A stretch of 64,000 nucleotides of DNA from Halopenitus malekzadehii (GTDB lineage: Archaea; Halobacteriota; Halobacteria; Halobacteriales; Haloferacaceae). Under the pieces are notes generated by a model. The model did not search any database, was not told where the DNA came from, and saw only the letters and a list, made by a program, of their open reading frames with translations. The stretch is taken from contig NZ_FNWU01000001.1 of assembly GCF_900108505.1 (NCBI RefSeq), forward strand, positions 124,001-188,000, written 5' to 3'. This document shows, piece after piece, positions 19,100-26,722 of this stretch (its first letter is position 1; each line of letters opens with the position of its first letter). The position numbers and the translations under genes are program-made.

Positions 19100-19134
19100 T
19101 CGGCGACGCGCTCGCCGCTCTCCCATCACTGATC

Positions 19135-19193
19135 TGGTTAACAGTGTATTCTTAATTCACTTCTAATCTTCATACTGTATTTTTTAACCACAA
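19135..19193 (+). promoter_or_regulatory. Promoter/operator region of the acyl-CoA operon
   Basis: An AT-rich stretch in GC-rich DNA. TATTTTTTA (19178-19186) is the likely TATA box, putting initiation near 19208-19212, before the ATG at 19226. TTAACCACAA (19184-19193) directly overlaps the downstream edge of the TATA box and is the exact reverse complement of the 10-mer upstream of livJ. A facing TGGTTAACA at 19135-19143 repeats the livJ-side 9-mer at 14017-14025. Overlap with the TATA box would suit a repressor. Confidence 0.5.
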
Positions 19194-19225
19194 CTTTGAA
19201 GGAGTATGTTAACGAAGTACGGGTG

Positions 19226-21166
19226 ATGACCGTAGACACAATCGACCGCGTCGCGGTACTGGGCGCGGGCAGTATGGGACACGGAATCGCCGAGGTCGCA
19301 GCGATCGGCGGCTACGACGTTGTCGTCCGCGACCTGGAGGACGAGCTCGTCGAGGACGGGCTCGAACAGATCGAGTGGAGTCTCGGGAAGCTCGCGGAGA
19401 AGGGCCGGATCGACGAGTCCGCCGATGACGTCTTCGCCCGCGTCGAGGGCACCACCGACCTCGAGGCGGCCGTCGAGGACGCCGATCTCGTGATCGAGGC
19501 CGTTCCCGAGCGGATGTCGATCAAGAAGGACACCTTCAGCGAGGTCGACGAGTACGCCCCCGATCACGCCATCCTCGCGAGCAACACCTCGGGACTGTCC
19601 ATCACCGAGATGGCGACCGCGACTGACCGGCCCGAGCAGGTCGTCGGGACGCACTACTTCAACCCGCCCATCCGGATGGATCTCATCGAGGTCGTCCACG
19701 GCGAGGAGACCAGCGAGGAGACGATCGAAACGATGCACGAGTACGCCGACTCGGTCGGCAAGACCGCCATCGACGTCAAAAAGGACGTCCACGGCTTCGT
19801 CGTCAACAACGTCCTCGTGCCGTTCATGGAGGAGCCGGCCTGGATGCTCGAGGAGGGACTGACGACGATCGAGGAGGCCGACGCGGCGATGGTCTATCAG
19901 CGCGGCTATCCGATGGGCCCCTTCGAGCTGTCCGACTACAGCGGGATCGACATCGGCTACCACTTCCGGGAGGACTCCCGGTACGAGGCGCCGCCGCCGA
20001 TCGAGCGCAAGGTCGAGAACGACGAACTCGGGCGCAAGACCGGGACGGGGTTCTACGAGTACGAGGACGGCGAGGGGACGACCTACGACTTCCACGACCG
20101 CGAGGGCTTCGACACCCTCCGCGTCGAGGCGCGGATGATCAACGAGGCCGCCAGGCTCATTGGCGAGGGCGTCGCCACCGCCGAGGACGTCGACCTCGGC
20201 ATCAGGCTCGGCGGTCGGTTCCCGATCGGCGTCTGCCGGCTCGCCGACCAGATCGGTCTCGACGTCGTTCTCGAGAAGCTCCGGTCGCTTCACGAGGAGT
20301 ACGGCGAGGATCGGTACGAACCGGCCGACCACCTCGTCGAGCTCGTGGAGGCGGGGAAGACCGGCGAGGACGCCGGCCTCGGTTTCTACGACTACCACGG
20401 CCAGTGGCCTTACCAGTTCCTCAACGTCGACCTCGACGACCGCGGCGTCCTCTCGATCGAGTTCGACCGCCCCGAACGGCTCAACGCGTTCTCCGAGGAG
20501 ATGTTCGCCGAGGTCCAGCGCGCCCTCGAGGACGCGCCCGTTGAGGACGTCTCCTGTGTCGTCTTCTCGGGGGCCGGCGACCAGTTCTCCGCCGGTGCCG
20601 ACATCACCGGCTTCCTCACGAACGCCCCCACCGAGATCATGGACGTCGAGGAATCCATCGAGACCGTCCACGAGTACCCCCGGCCGACGATCGCGAAGAT
20701 CGACGGCTTCTGTCTGGGCGGCGGCCTCGAACTCTCGTTGGCGTGTGACCTTCGGATCGCCTCCGAGCGCTCCACGCTCGGCAGTCCCGAGATCGACCTC
20801 GGGCTGATCCCCGGCGGCGGCGGCACACAGCGACTCACCCGGATCGTCGGCGAGACGCGCGCGAAGGAGCTCGTCTTCCGCGGCAACCACGTCTCCGCCG
20901 AGCGGGCTGCCGACTGGGGGCTCCTCAACCGCGCCGTCCCCGGCGACGAGTTCGAGGACGTCGTCGGCGAGTTCGTCGACGACATCGCCACCGGACCCAA
21001 GACGGCGCTGAAGGTGGCCAAGACGGTGATCAACGAGGGCCAGAACGCCAGTCTCGAGGCCGGCCTCGCGATGGAGAGCCAGGGCTTCGGCCTGCTGACG
21101 ACGACCGACGACGTGATCGAGGGCGTGGACGCCTTCCGCAATGATCGCGAACCGGAGTTCAAGTGA
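19226..21166 (+). CDS. Fused 3-hydroxyacyl-CoA dehydrogenase / enoyl-CoA hydratase
   Basis: A bifunctional beta-oxidation enzyme of 646 residues: the C-terminal half hydrates enoyl-CoA and the N-terminal half oxidises the resulting 3-hydroxyacyl-CoA with NAD. The dehydrogenase comes first, with Rossmann motif VAVLGAGSMGHGIAEVAAIGG (split here: VAVLGAGSMG at about 8-17) and GTHYFNPP with the catalytic His around 140. The hydratase follows from about 395, with FSAGADITGF (oxyanion loop) and IDGFCLGGGLELSLACD. This order is the reverse of bacterial FadB but is known in archaea. The ATG at 19226 is chosen; an upstream in-frame TTG at 19196 lies in the promoter. First gene of a three-gene operon. 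Confidence 0.93.
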   Translation: MTVDTIDRVAVLGAGSMGHGIAEVAAIGGYDVVVRDLEDELVEDGLEQIEWSLGKLAEKGRIDESADDVFARVEGTTDLEAAVEDADLVIEAVPERMSIKKDTFSEVDEYAPDHAILASNTSGLSITEMATATDRPEQVVGTHYFNPPIRMDLIEVVHGEETSEETIETMHEYADSVGKTAIDVKKDVHGFVVNNVLVPFMEEPAWMLEEGLTTIEEADAAMVYQRGYPMGPFELSDYSGIDIGYHFREDSRYEAPPPIERKVENDELGRKTGTGFYEYEDGEGTTYDFHDREGFDTLRVEARMINEAARLIGEGVATAEDVDLGIRLGGRFPIGVCRLADQIGLDVVLEKLRSLHEEYGEDRYEPADHLVELVEAGKTGEDAGLGFYDYHGQWPYQFLNVDLDDRGVLSIEFDRPERLNAFSEEMFAEVQRALEDAPVEDVSCVVFSGAGDQFSAGADITGFLTNAPTEIMDVEESIETVHEYPRPTIAKIDGFCLGGGLELSLACDLRIASERSTLGSPEIDLGLIPGGGGTQRLTRIVGETRAKELVFRGNHVSAERAADWGLLNRAVPGDEFEDVVGEFVDDIATGPKTALKVAKTVINEGQNASLEAGLAMESQGFGLLTTTDDVIEGVDAFRNDREPEFK

Positions 21167-22359
21167 CGATGACTGAAACCGCAGCGATCGTCGGCGGCGG
21201 CCTGACCGAGTGGGGCGAGCGCGAGGCCACCTGGAAGGACCTCGCTCAGGAGGCCGGCAAGGCGACCTTCGACGACGTCGACGGTCTCGACCAGTCGGAC
21301 GTCGAGGGCCTGTTCGTCGGCGCCGTCCAGCCGGAACGGTTCGCCTTCCAGAGCCACGTCGCGCCGCTCGTCGCGGAACTGCTGGGAATCGATGCCGATA
21401 TGATCTCGCGGACGGAGCTCGCGTGTGCGAGCGGCCAGGCGGCGCTCCGGTACGCGTGGCTGGCGATCGCCGCCGGCCAGATCGACGTCGCGCTGGTTCT
21501 CGGCGTCGAGAAGATGAACCTCGGGACGGAGTACATGCCCGAGATGCAGTCGACGATGACGAACGTGCTCGACCGCGAGTTCGACGGCGTCAACGGGCTC
21601 AACGGCCCCTCCCACTTCGCGCAGTTCGCCCAGCGGCACATGCACGAACACGGTACCACCCGCGAGCAGCTCGCGATGGTGAGCGCGAAGAACAAGAGCC
21701 ACGCCGCCGCGACCGACTTCGCGCAGTACCGCGAGGAGGTTTCGGTCGACGACGTCCTCGAGTCGTATCCGATCGCGCCGCCGCTGAACCTGCTCGACTG
21801 CAGCGGCATCACGGACGGCGCCGCCGGCGTGCTGCTCGTCAGCGAGGAGAAGGCGCGGGAGGTGACCGACACCCCGGCCTACATCACCGGCAGCGGCCAG
21901 TCGTGTCTCTCGAGCAACTCGATCAACAACCTGCCGTCGATGACGACCTGGCCCCAAGCGCGGGAGGCTTCCGAGAAGGCCTACGACCAGGCCGGCATCG
22001 AGGACCCGCTCGCGGAGATCGACGTCGCGGAGGTCCACGACTGCTTCTCGATCAGCGAGGTGATCGAGTACGAACAGCTCGGCTTCGCCGAGGAGGGCGA
22101 GGGCGGTGCCTTCATCGAGGAGGGTCGCAGCGAGCTCGACGGCGACGTCGCGGTCAACCCCCGCGGGGGCCTGCTCGGCTGTGGCCATCCGCTCGGTGCC
22201 ACCGGCGTCTGTCAGGCGCTTGAGGTTTATCGACAGTTCACCGGCGACGTGCCGGACGCGCGCGCGGTTGCGGGCGACCCGGAGACCGGCTTGATCCACA
22301 ACCTGAGCGGCAGCGGGTCGGTTCACAGCGTGATGACGCTTGGGAGGGATCCGCAATGA
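21163..22359 (+). CDS. Thiolase family protein (SCP-x-like acetyl-CoA acyltransferase)
   Basis: A thiolase of about 398 residues that would cleave a 3-oxoacyl-CoA with CoA, or run in reverse. Visible are the nucleophilic Cys in TELACASGQAALRYAW (about 87), the catalytic His in EVHDCFSISEVIEYE, and the C-terminal GCGHPLGATG with the second Cys. Sequence style and length are those of the SCP-x/archaeal subgroup, which works with a DUF35 zinc-ribbon partner, encoded immediately downstream with a 4-nt overlap. The start is either GTG 21163 (overlapping the previous stop) or ATG 21169, two codons later. The chain-length preference is unknown. Confidence 0.92.
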   Translation: MTMTETAAIVGGGLTEWGEREATWKDLAQEAGKATFDDVDGLDQSDVEGLFVGAVQPERFAFQSHVAPLVAELLGIDADMISRTELACASGQAALRYAWLAIAAGQIDVALVLGVEKMNLGTEYMPEMQSTMTNVLDREFDGVNGLNGPSHFAQFAQRHMHEHGTTREQLAMVSAKNKSHAAATDFAQYREEVSVDDVLESYPIAPPLNLLDCSGITDGAAGVLLVSEEKAREVTDTPAYITGSGQSCLSSNSINNLPSMTTWPQAREASEKAYDQAGIEDPLAEIDVAEVHDCFSISEVIEYEQLGFAEEGEGGAFIEEGRSELDGDVAVNPRGGLLGCGHPLGATGVCQALEVYRQFTGDVPDARAVAGDPETGLIHNLSGSGSVHSVMTLGRDPQ

Positions 22360-22841
22360 CGCGCGAGAACCCGCCCCGCGAGACGATCTCGATCCCGAAC
22401 GAGGTCGATCTCCCGCGACTGCTCGACTTCTACGACCTGCAGGACGCCGAACACACCGGGATCCACGAGTTCTACGACAACCTCCGGAACGGAGAACTCA
22501 CCACGACGACGTGTGACGACTGCGGGGCGGTCCACTTCCCTCCCCGGATCGTCTGTCCCGAGTGTCTGAGCGACGACCTCTCGTACACGTCGCTTCCCCA
22601 CGAGGGGACGCTCCACTCGTTCACCGAGGTCCGCGGCACCGCCGCGATCGGAATGACCGACGACACGCCGTTCGTCGCCGGCGTCGTCGACCTTGGCGAC
22701 GTGCGGCTGTCCGCACGGGTCGACGACGCGAGCCACGAGGACCTCGCGATCGGCGATCCGGTCCAACTGAAGATCGTCGACATCGACGGGCCGACCGACC
22801 AGGACCGGGTCTTCTACCGGTTCGTCCCGGTCGAGGACTGA
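22356..22841 (+). CDS. Zn-ribbon/OB-fold protein (DUF35, thiolase partner)
   Basis: A 161-residue protein of the DUF35/ChsH2-like type. A rubredoxin-like zinc ribbon with CDDCGAVHFPPRIVCPEC holds four cysteines in two CxxC knuckles (about 49-66), followed by an OB-fold that in relatives binds the CoA moiety. In archaea such proteins form a complex with the neighbouring thiolase and pass acyl-CoA between partners. The 4-nt overlap with the thiolase supports a physical complex. The N-terminal helix region (LPRLLDFYDLQDAEHTGIHE) may be the docking part. Last gene of the operon, with a strong hairpin about 130 nt downstream. Confidence 0.9.
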   Translation: MTRENPPRETISIPNEVDLPRLLDFYDLQDAEHTGIHEFYDNLRNGELTTTTCDDCGAVHFPPRIVCPECLSDDLSYTSLPHEGTLHSFTEVRGTAAIGMTDDTPFVAGVVDLGDVRLSARVDDASHEDLAIGDPVQLKIVDIDGPTDQDRVFYRFVPVED

Positions 22842-22970
22842 GCCGGGGTCTCCTGGGGCCGGTCTCGAGATCGGTCGCGGACCCGTTCGCCGATGTTCTC
22901 GTGACGCTCCGACGGTACGCTAACGCCGCTCTCGGTGGCGCTCCGCCTGGACGTCGACGGTACTCGTGAA

Positions 22971-22989
22971 AAACCGGAAAATCCGGTTT
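22971..22989. terminator. Perfect hairpin between convergent operons
   Basis: AAACCGGA and TCCGGTTT form an 8-bp stem with a 3-nt loop in the 202-nt spacer between the convergent thiolase-partner gene (stop 22841) and acyl-CoA synthetase (stop 23044). Position and symmetry suit a bidirectional terminator or 3'-end structure; archaeal termination mostly depends on T-runs, so the role is inferred. Confidence 0.5.
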
Positions 22990-23043
22990 CGACGGGACGA
23001 TCGGTCCGGGAACGAACCGGTCACGATGGGCTTTGCAGGCGTG

Positions 23044-24651
23044 TTACCCGACGTTCTTCTCCTCGTCGTCCCAGAACTCCTCGCGGAGCTCGTACTTCTG
23101 GATCTTTCCGGTCGAGGTCTGTGGGAGGGTTTCGCGGAACTCGACGCTCGTCGGGCACTTGTAGTGGGCCAGTCGCTCGCGGGTAAACTCGATCAGTTCG
23201 TCCTCGGTGAGGTCTGCTCCCTCCTGGGTCACGACCAGCGCCTTCGGCGTCTCGCCCCACTTCTCGTGGGGAACGCCGATGACTGCGGCGACCTGCACGT
23301 CGGGATGCTCGTAGATGACGTCCTGGACCTCGATCGTCGAGATGTTCTCCCCGCCGGAGATGATGACGTCCTTCTTCCGGTCGACGATCGTCAGCATCCG
23401 GTTCTCGTCCCAGGTCGCGATGTCGCCGGTGTGGAACCAGTCGTCGCGCCGGTCGTGGAACGCCCGGTGGGTCTCGTCAGGCTTGTTCCAGTAGCGGTCC
23501 AGCACCTGGTTGCCGCGGACGATGACCTCGCCTTGGGTCTCGTCGTCGGTCGGAACCGGATCGCCGTGTTGGTCAACGACGAGGATCTCCGTGTTGAGCG
23601 TCGCGAATCCGGGCTTGTTGATGATGTCGTATTTATCCCCTTGCTGGATCTTCCGTCGCGTGTTGCTCGTGGTCACGAGCGGTCCGGTCTCGGTGGCGCC
23701 GTAGGCGTGGATGATCCGCCAACCGAGTTCGTCCTCGACCTCGCGGATCGTGCTCTTCGGCGGCGGGCTCGCGGCCGTCTCGACGCGCACCGGCTTCTCG
23801 CCCGTCGACGGGACGTCGGCGTCCTCGTAGTAGTCCAAGAGCATGTTCAACACAGTCGGTGCGCCGCCGAGGTAGCTCACGTCGTGGTCGGCGATGCGCT
23901 CGAAGACGGTCTCGGGGTCGAACTGCTCGACGATGACGTGTTTGCCGCCGATGCCGGTGAGACCGTAGATGTGCCCCCAGCCGTTGATGTGGAACATCGG
24001 CGAGGTCCACAACAGCGTGTCGTCGTCCTCGAACTCGACGTGGTGGGAGTGGATCAGCGCGTGGTAGTGCTGGATCCGATGGGTGTGGACGACCCCTTTC
24101 GGGTTGCCGGTGGTGCCGCTGGTGTAGAGGATGGTCGCGTCGTCCTCCTCGGAGATGTCCGGACGGTCCGGCTGCTCCGGGGAGTGCTCGGCGAGCACGT
24201 CCTCGTAGCCGTGCCAGCCCTCGCCGGCGGCGTCGCCGTCGTAGGCGACCCACCGCTCGACCGAGGTTCCCGCCTCGGCGTCGGTCCCCTTGAGGTGGTC
24301 GACCTTCTCGGTGAAGCCCGTATGCGCGATCAGCACCGACGGGGCGCTGTCGTCGACGAGGTAGTCGTACTCGGTCGGCTGCAACCGGAAGTTGAGCGGC
24401 ACGAACAGCGCACCGATCTGCATCGTCGCGTACAGCGTCTCGATGAACCGGTGGGAGTTCGGCGTCAGCAGCGCCACACGGTCGCCCTTCTCGACGCCCC
24501 ACTCGAGCAGCGCGTTCGAGAGGCGATTGATGCGGTCGTTCAGCTCGTTATACGTGAACTCGGTCCCGTCCTCGGCGACGACGCCGACGTCGTCGCCGTA
24601 GAGCGTGACCGCCCGATCGAGATAGTCAGTCGTGAGTAGTGGTCGTTTCAT
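23044..24651 (-). CDS. Acyl-CoA synthetase (AMP-forming, fatty-acid CoA ligase type)
   Basis: Activates a carboxylic acid to its CoA thioester through an acyl-adenylate; 535 residues. Adenylate-forming motifs are all present: the P-loop ILYTSGTTGNPKGVVHTHR (about 172-190), YGATETGPL (about 302), the hinge WFHTGDIATWDENRMLTIVD with RKKDVIISGGENIS (about 410-445), and the catalytic Lys in LPQTSTGKIQKYELRE near 510. The acid substrate (medium chain, aromatic or branched) cannot be told. It converges on the beta-oxidation operon and belongs functionally with it. An AT-rich block at 24793-24820 is the likely promoter, implying a leader of over 100 nt. Confidence 0.94.
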   Translation of the reverse strand: MKRPLLTTDYLDRAVTLYGDDVGVVAEDGTEFTYNELNDRINRLSNALLEWGVEKGDRVALLTPNSHRFIETLYATMQIGALFVPLNFRLQPTEYDYLVDDSAPSVLIAHTGFTEKVDHLKGTDAEAGTSVERWVAYDGDAAGEGWHGYEDVLAEHSPEQPDRPDISEEDDATILYTSGTTGNPKGVVHTHRIQHYHALIHSHHVEFEDDDTLLWTSPMFHINGWGHIYGLTGIGGKHVIVEQFDPETVFERIADHDVSYLGGAPTVLNMLLDYYEDADVPSTGEKPVRVETAASPPPKSTIREVEDELGWRIIHAYGATETGPLVTTSNTRRKIQQGDKYDIINKPGFATLNTEILVVDQHGDPVPTDDETQGEVIVRGNQVLDRYWNKPDETHRAFHDRRDDWFHTGDIATWDENRMLTIVDRKKDVIISGGENISTIEVQDVIYEHPDVQVAAVIGVPHEKWGETPKALVVTQEGADLTEDELIEFTRERLAHYKCPTSVEFRETLPQTSTGKIQKYELREEFWDDEEKNVG

Positions 24652-24792
24652 GGGTGTCGTTCAGTGACGTGTGGTGGGTCGTGGTCGTCCAGCGCGTCGC
24701 GGTGTCCGCCTCGGTGTGGTCTCCGCCGGTGATTGCGGCGGTCGATCGCCACGTGAGTGTGACTCTCTGACGATGCCTTCGCCAACGGGATA

Positions 24793-24820
24793 CCATATTT
24801 TACATAGTAATTTAAACTTT
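24793..24820 (-). promoter_or_regulatory. AT-rich promoter block upstream of the acyl-CoA synthetase
   Basis: The minus strand here reads TTTAAATTA and GTAAAATAT within about 28 nt, unlike the GC-rich surroundings. It lies 142-169 nt before the ATG at 24651, so the transcript would have an unusually long leader for a haloarchaeon. No clear copy of the TTGTGGTTAA motif is present. Confidence 0.4.
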
Positions 24821-24901
24821 CGGGAATTCTTTCCAATCGATACGATCGGCTATCGATGGTGATCGACGTCGTCGGGATGGAGTCGGTCGCTCACCGCACG
24901 T

Positions 24902-25378
24902 TCACTCCGTCGAGAGGCGCCGATCGCCCACGACCAGGTCGGCGGCCGTATGCTCCCCGTTCTCGCCGTAGCGTGCCGTATACTCCATCAGCTGGAACAG
25001 CGTACCCGTCGGATTGCGGGGGGAGACGAACGCTTCGATCCACTCGTCGTACGCCGCCCGATCGACGATCTCGAAGCCGGCCGCTTCGAGCGTCGCCGTC
25101 ATCGCGTCGATGTCGGCGACCTCGATCGTGACGTGATGGAGGCCGGGCCCGTGCCGGTCGAGGTAGTCGGTGAGGAACGACTCCTCGGCGACCGGCTCGA
25201 TGAGTTCGATCCGGGAGCCTCCGCCCAGCTCGTAGTAGACCCAGCGGAACCGGTCCTCGACGACGTCGTCGACCAGCCGCCGACATCCCAAGGCCGTCAG
25301 CAGCGGCTCCGCCGACTCGACGTCCTCGACGGCGATTCCGACGTGGTCGACCCGCGCGCGTGGTGCGTCTTCACCCAT
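24902..25378 (-). CDS. VOC family protein, methylmalonyl-CoA epimerase-like
   Basis: A 158-residue vicinal-oxygen-chelate protein with two beta-alpha-beta-beta-beta modules. The metal ligands are visible: His in VDHVGIAVEDVE (about 11), Glu in GSRIELIEPV (about 59), His in LHHVTIEVADID (about 81), and Glu in LFQLMEYT near 137. This arrangement matches methylmalonyl-CoA epimerase, which racemises the product of propionyl-CoA carboxylation from odd-chain or branched-chain degradation. The mutase gene, which often adjoins it, is not here, so another VOC activity is possible. A minus-strand TTAATTAACA-like TATA about 25 nt before the ATG suggests a leaderless transcript divergent from the regulator. 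Confidence 0.82.
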   Translation of the reverse strand: MGEDAPRARVDHVGIAVEDVESAEPLLTALGCRRLVDDVVEDRFRWVYYELGGGSRIELIEPVAEESFLTDYLDRHGPGLHHVTIEVADIDAMTATLEAAGFEIVDRAAYDEWIEAFVSPRNPTGTLFQLMEYTARYGENGEHTAADLVVGDRRLSTE

Positions 25379-25432
25379 AGGTCGTCATTGCCGTACACAT
25401 TGTTAATTATTGCCGTCGATCGTTGTCGTCGC

Positions 25433-25484
25433 TTGCCGTCACCACTTGCCGTCACCACTCTCCGTCGCCGCTTGCCGTGTCGCG
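25433..25484. repeat. Degenerate 13-nt tandem repeat (TTGCCGTCACCAC type)
   Basis: Two exact copies of TTGCCGTCACCAC (25433-25445, 25446-25458) are followed by diverged copies to about 25484, in the spacer between the divergent VOC and regulator genes. The composition is pyrimidine-rich on the plus strand, like the repeat at 8677. Confidence 0.5.
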
Positions 25485-25566
25485 CACCGTTGCCACCTGC
25501 TGTCGTCGCCGCTCGTTGCCGTCGACGTCACTCACGATCCCGTTTCCGACGCGGCGTCGGACGGTG

Positions 25567-25611
25567 GAATTATTTACCACCCACAACATACATTGTGGTA
25601 TGAATTACCAC
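25567..25611 (+). promoter_or_regulatory. Promoter with overlapping palindromes before the winged-helix regulator
   Basis: GGAATTATTTA (from 25567) is TATA-like. Downstream are two perfect, overlapping inverted repeats: CCACAA-N6-TTGTGG (25581-25598) and GTGGTA-N5-TACCAC (25595-25611). They would cover the transcription start predicted near 25598. A protein that binds here could repress the gene directly, most simply by autoregulation. The TTGTGG half-site is shared with the livJ and acyl-CoA operon control regions. Confidence 0.55.
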
Positions 25612-25658
25612 TCAGTATTTCGCATCCGGAATCGCCGGGGAGCGACGGTGGTCGATCG

Positions 25659-26303
25659 ATGAGCGACGCCGACGAAACGGCCGACGGAACGGCCGGCTCG
25701 GAAGACGAACCCTCCGAAGCCGACGCCGCCGAGGATCCGACCGAAAGTTTCTCACCCGCCGGGCAACGTCACTCCCTACGTGAGATGACCGACACCGAAC
25801 CCGAGTGGGACTTCAAGGAGCGCGACGTACTGATCCTCCGGGAGCTGGCTCGGGATCCGCAGCTGTCGGCCCGGGAGCTGACAGACGTCCTCGAGGCGGA
25901 ACACGGGATCGACGTCTCCCACGTCACCGTGAGCAAGTCGATCCGGAACATGCGCGACGCGAACGTCTTCCGGGAGGCCATCCTGCCGAACGAGGCGTAC
26001 TTCAGCTTCTCACTGTTCGAGTTCCAGTTCAACCCCGAACACTTCGAGGACGGCTGGCGCGACGCGATGGAGCACATCCGGGAGGACAAGAGCACGCTGT
26101 TCTACTTCCTCTGTGACGGCGCCTACCAGTGGCGCGCCGTGATGATGTTCCCGGATGGCGAGGCCGAGTCGAAGTGGATCCACGAGTTCTACAAGGAACA
26201 CGGCAAGGTGATCAACAACCTCCGGAACCACGCGTTGACCAACGTCCTCAAGTTCGGCACCGATCCGGAGCTGTTCGAGAACATCACCGACGGTCAGCAG
26301 TGA
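25659..26303 (+). CDS. Winged-helix (Lrp/AsnC-type) transcriptional regulator
   Basis: A 214-residue cytosolic DNA-binding protein. After an acidic 50-residue N terminus comes an Lrp-like winged helix (WDFKERDVLILRELARDPQ, LSARELTDVLEAEHGIDVSH, VTVSKSIRNMRDANVFREA; about 46-105). The C-terminal half (FSFSLFEFQFNPEHFEDGW to FGTDPELFEN) is not a standard Lrp RAM domain that I recognise and may sense an acyl-CoA or amino acid. The ATG at 25659 is the first sensible start after the promoter; the frame extends upstream only through repeats. Its place beside VOC, ligase and beta-oxidation genes and the palindromes in its promoter make it the likely local controller. Confidence 0.82.
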   Translation: MSDADETADGTAGSEDEPSEADAAEDPTESFSPAGQRHSLREMTDTEPEWDFKERDVLILRELARDPQLSARELTDVLEAEHGIDVSHVTVSKSIRNMRDANVFREAILPNEAYFSFSLFEFQFNPEHFEDGWRDAMEHIREDKSTLFYFLCDGAYQWRAVMMFPDGEAESKWIHEFYKEHGKVINNLRNHALTNVLKFGTDPELFENITDGQQ

Positions 26304-26370
26304 TCGGCGGTCGGTGTGCACTCGCCCGCCGGCAGTGCTCACCGTTCGGTGTCACGTCGTCGCGGAGAAA

Positions 26371-26452
26371 CGCCGGGAGAGGGATTTGAACCCTCGATCC
26401 CGTGAGGGAACACGCTTTCCAGGCGTGCGCCTTGCCACTCGGCCATCCCGGC
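26371..26452 (-). tRNA. tRNA-Ser (anticodon GGA)
   Basis: On the minus strand: acceptor GCCGGGA/TCCCGGC, anticodon stem CACGC/GCGTG around CTGGAAA (anticodon GGA), a long variable arm typical of tRNA-Ser, and T-loop TTCAAAT in stem GAGGG/CCCTC. Discriminator is G; no CCA is encoded and there is no intron. Length is 82 nt. Confidence 0.95.
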
Positions 26453-26479
26453 TCGATTCGTCCTACTGCCGTCCTACTG

Positions 26480-26722
26480 TTAAACCCTTCTGTTCGCACG
26501 CAGGCGGTACTCCACCGCGTAGGCGATCGCCGCGACGACGGCCGTGATCACGACCGCGATCACCGCCGCTCCACCCAGGCCGATCGGGAGGGCTTCTGCC
26601 CGAAACAGTCGATAGCCCTGAAACGCCGCGAGGAACGCCACCCCGCCGACGAGCCCCCACAGGATCGCCGACTTCACGCGGGCTGCGGTCGCAGTCGATT
26701 CCCCTGAGCCTGCGGACACCAT
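26480..26722 (-). CDS. Small two-helix membrane protein of unknown function, 80 aa
   Basis: I do not recognise the family. Two clear hydrophobic segments are seen, SAILWGLVGGVAFLAAFQGY (about 18-37) and a second of about 22 residues (GLGGAAVIAVVITAVVAAIA, about 48-67), joined by a short loop with Arg. The C terminus ends in basic residues (EYRLRANRRV), consistent with a cytosolic tail. The start follows the ridA stop directly (26722/26723), so it is almost certainly translated from the ridA transcript. A role in membrane physiology cannot be inferred further. Confidence 0.65.
   Translation of the reverse strand: MVSAGSGESTATAARVKSAILWGLVGGVAFLAAFQGYRLFRAEALPIGLGGAAVIAVVITAVVAAIAYAVEYRLRANRRV

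Noticed and set aside
24648-24836. A 62-codon minus-strand frame ending in ATGA overlap with the acyl-CoA synthetase start, like a leader peptide.
   Set aside because: Its start lies upstream of the likely promoter and the second half is His/Arg-rich and unlike haloarchaeal proteins; the ATGA overlap is probably chance.
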